The notes below the pieces were generated by a model. It had not been told where the DNA came from and made no database searches. It worked only from the letters and a program-made list of their open reading frames with translations. DNA of 64,000 nt from Pyrenophora tritici-repentis (lineage: Eukaryota; Ascomycota; Dothideomycetes; Pleosporales; Pleosporaceae), in contig NC_089390.1 in NCBI RefSeq assembly GCF_003171515.1, forward strand, positions 2,046,001-2,110,000. Direction: 5' to 3'. A program made the translations under genes and the position numbers. Shown here one piece after another: positions 62,010 through 64,000 of this stretch (position 1 is its first letter; every line of letters starts with the position of its first letter).

Positions 62010-63192
62010 TCAAGACACTGTCATGTTTCCCATCTGAGCAGCCATGCGTTCCTCCTCCTTCCGCGCCCTGGCCGCCTCGGTCTCCTTTCGCATCGTCTCC
62101 AAATTCCACTCATCTGAATCATCGTCATCACTATCCGCATCACTGTCTTGTGCCCAGTCGCCCTTTTCGAACATGGCCCTACCCGTGGCCTCCTTCATCT
62201 TCTTGGCCTCTTCCTCGGCTTGTTTCTTGTCGACACGCTCCTTCTTCCATTTTGCAAAGGTTTCTGGTGTGACGGGTGTGAGTTTGCCGGTAAGCTTGTG
62301 ACGCTCAGACTCAAGGAAGTCTTCGAGAGTGAGGGTGTTGAGTGGTGAGTTGGCCATGAGCGCCTTTTCGGCGGCACGTTGTTCCTTGGTCTTGATAACG
62401 AACCTGTGGATCGTGTTAGTCCATGTGAGCGTGACCTTGGTATCTTCGAAAGATATGCGCGGCCCTTTGTTGTACAAGATTCGTAGTAATACATCTGTTG
62501 TGTGGCGTTTTGAAGTGCGCTATCGGGCCACGATTTGCGCATGTAAGAAAAAGAAGAATAACGTACCCTGGCGGCAGAGAGTGCTTGTACATGCACTTGT
62601 CTCCATTTGGACATATCCAGAACCAACCATACTTCTGGTCCTCGATAGCGGCAATAAAGTATTTGCACACCTTGTCCGTTGTTGTCTTGGGGTTGCCGTG
62701 CTTGCTGAGAACGACCTGTCGCAGCTTGTCTTCGTCCCAGTTGTCCATGTTGTCTTTCTTCCGTCGCTCTTCTTCCTCTTCCTTCTCTTTGTCTCGGCTA
62801 TCAGTGTACAAACTCCTCTTCTCCGTCTTGCGTTCGATAGCCAGGTCGTGGCTGAACTTGCACTTCTTGCCCTTTTCGCAGTTGCCCTTCTTGAAGAACT
62901 GACATAGTACTGTTTTGGGGTCGGTTCCAAAGGGCACCTTCTGGACCTGTACAGGCTTGAAGAGCTCGGCGGTTTCCTTGCGTGCTTGCTCTGCCGCCAA
63001 CTTCTCCTTCTCGCGCTGCAACTTCTCCGCCGCCTTTCGCTTCTCATCGGGCGACCCTCCCGAGGCAGCTGTCGCCTTGATCTGCGCAATCTGTTTCTGG
63101 GCGGCTCCTCCCTTTTTGTTTTTCATACCAAAAGTCTTGTCCACGGCGACCTTTTTCACCTTGGGCTGCTCGCCCTTGCCTTTGGGTGCCAT
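62010..63192 (-). CDS. TMA46: DRG-binding CCCH zinc-finger protein Tma46 (DFRP1/ZC3H15)
   Basis: Exons 62567-63192 and 62010-62403, joined over a 163 bp intron, encode 339 residues. The N-terminus [20 protein letters not shown] and FGMKNKKG is typical of the family. The first CCCH finger is [19 protein letters not shown] (~99-117); the second lies in [12 protein letters not shown] (~194-206). The C-terminal DFRP region with [13 protein letters not shown] and an acidic [13 protein letters not shown] tail follows. Tma46 associates with translating ribosomes and stabilises the GTPase Rbg1/DRG1. The long intron was accepted because LPPG then continues in frame as FVIKTKEQR. Confidence 0.93.
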
Positions 63193-63645
63193 GTTGGGTG
63201 ACTCTGTGCGGGCGTGGAAATGACAGTGGGGTGGGGTGAGGTGAGTTGGGGGTCCCGCGAACTTGGGGATCGAGTTGAGGTCGAGTTCGGTGCCTGGTGG
63301 TCGGTATAGCACACAGGATGTGTGTAATAAAGTGAGAATGACGCTTGTGTGGGGTGGATTTTCGAGTGGCGGAGTGACTTGCGCTAAGAGCCAGCCTGCC
63401 CTGCCAGGATCGCCGACATTCCCGAAGCTCCAATGTGGCCTCCAGCGCTCACATGAACCCCAGCAATCAATCACAGCACAACAACGGCCCCGACATTCCC
63501 GACTTCAAACTTGCCCTGTCGCTCTCACCTCCTGTAAGTTTTTGGCAATTTTATGCGGCAATTGAATCCACTGACAACTCCGCAGTCCATCTTGAAACCC
63601 TCCACACTACTGCCCACCTGTCATTGACGCGCCGTCAGCACCAAG
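63193..63645. promoter_or_regulatory. Divergent TMA46/OST4 promoter with likely OST4 5'UTR intron
   Basis: 453 bp between divergent start codons. A GTAAGT at 63533, a CTGAC branch-like site and a CCGCAG ending near 63586 form a typical ~54 bp intron, probably in the OST4 leader. Confidence 0.55.
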
Positions 63646-63804
63646 ATGATTACCGACAGCCAACTCTACTCGCTCGCCATCTTCCTCGGAAGCGCTGCTA
63701 TGATGCTCATCGTGCTATATCATTTCCTCGAGGTCAACTCGGAAGACCACAAGGTCCAGGAGAAACCCAATTCCGCAGCGGGCAAGTCAAAGGCCAAGGC
63801 ATAA
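63646..63804 (+). CDS. OST4: Oligosaccharyltransferase subunit Ost4
   Basis: A 52-residue single-exon protein starting MITDSQLYSLAIFLGSAAMM. It has one membrane helix (about residues 9-27) ending LIVLYHFLEV, then a short basic tail. The pattern Met-Ile-x-Asp-x-Gln-Leu-x-x-Leu-Ala-Ile, a Met-rich helix and Tyr-His at its end is that of Ost4, the mini-subunit that stabilises the Stt3-Ost3/Ost6 part of oligosaccharyltransferase in the ER membrane for N-glycosylation. Yeast Ost4 is 36 residues; the extra tail is usual in filamentous fungi. It is short enough to escape most gene finders. Confidence 0.9.
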   Translation: MITDSQLYSLAIFLGSAAMMLIVLYHFLEVNSEDHKVQEKPNSAAGKSKAKA

Positions 63805-64000
63805 GGGATATCACATTTTACTGGCACCAGGGAATTAAGAATGCTGCAAAGGCATGCAGGGGACGGAGAGGAAACTATACCATTCACACATCAAGAAGAC
63901 GCATGTCAAACACCAGCATGGAGTTATGGCGTACACCACATGGCACATGTCACAACCAGACCATGAGCCCGGACGGATACATGGGACCGTGTTCTGCTTA

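Overview
The window is nuclear DNA of a filamentous ascomycete. Genes carry short GT-AG introns (mostly 48-60 bp, often with a CTAAC or CTGAC-like branch site) and lie on both strands at roughly one per 2-3 kb. Recognisable fungal families include a Zn2Cys6 regulator, an NCS1 permease, a fungal pectin lyase, Erb1, Hir1 and Tma46. A Tc1/mariner copy carries in-frame stops of the kind left by repeat-induced point mutation. Gene style and content fit a Dothideomycete, probably Pleosporales and possibly a plant-associated species; that placement is inference. All splice sites were assigned by reading, not from transcripts.

Layout. 1-540: 5' end of an MFS transporter running off the left edge. 2.3-3.6 kb: bHLH regulator. 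4.3-10.5 kb: divergent pair ERB1 (ribosome biogenesis) and PRP5 (splicing helicase) sharing a 273 bp promoter. 11.9-12.7 kb: PSF1 (GINS replication complex). 13.3-15.0 kb: HMG-box regulator, followed upstream by a nearly 4 kb stretch with no gene I can support. 18.9-21.8 kb: 961-residue coiled-coil protein of unknown function. 22.2-25.6 kb: HIR1 histone chaperone. 26.4-27.2 kb: U1-type zinc-finger protein.

27.8-41.0 kb is the most cluster-like region. It holds an Old Yellow Enzyme, a 14-TM MFS transporter, a PuuE/NodB-type deacetylase or allantoinase, a Zn2Cys6 regulator, an NCS1 permease of the uracil/allantoin type and an amidase-signature hydrolase. The four genes from the deacetylase to the amidase look like a regulated uptake and breakdown module for a cyclic ureide, pyrimidine or amide nitrogen source. 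A RIP-damaged Tc1/mariner element (41.2-42.7 kb) ends the module.

42.8-55.5 kb: microbial-type PARG, secreted pectin lyase, dipeptidyl peptidase III, a 97-residue secreted protein with eight cysteines (candidate effector), intron-containing tRNA-Met and tRNA-Ile genes, a G-patch protein, a membrane-anchored SDR and a GPI-anchored wall protein. 56.8-58.7 kb holds two decayed transporter remnants (ABC and MFS) beside an intact phenol 2-monooxygenase-like flavoprotein (58.9-60.9 kb). The right end has TMA46 (DRG-binding CCCH protein) divergent from OST4, a 52-residue oligosaccharyltransferase subunit.
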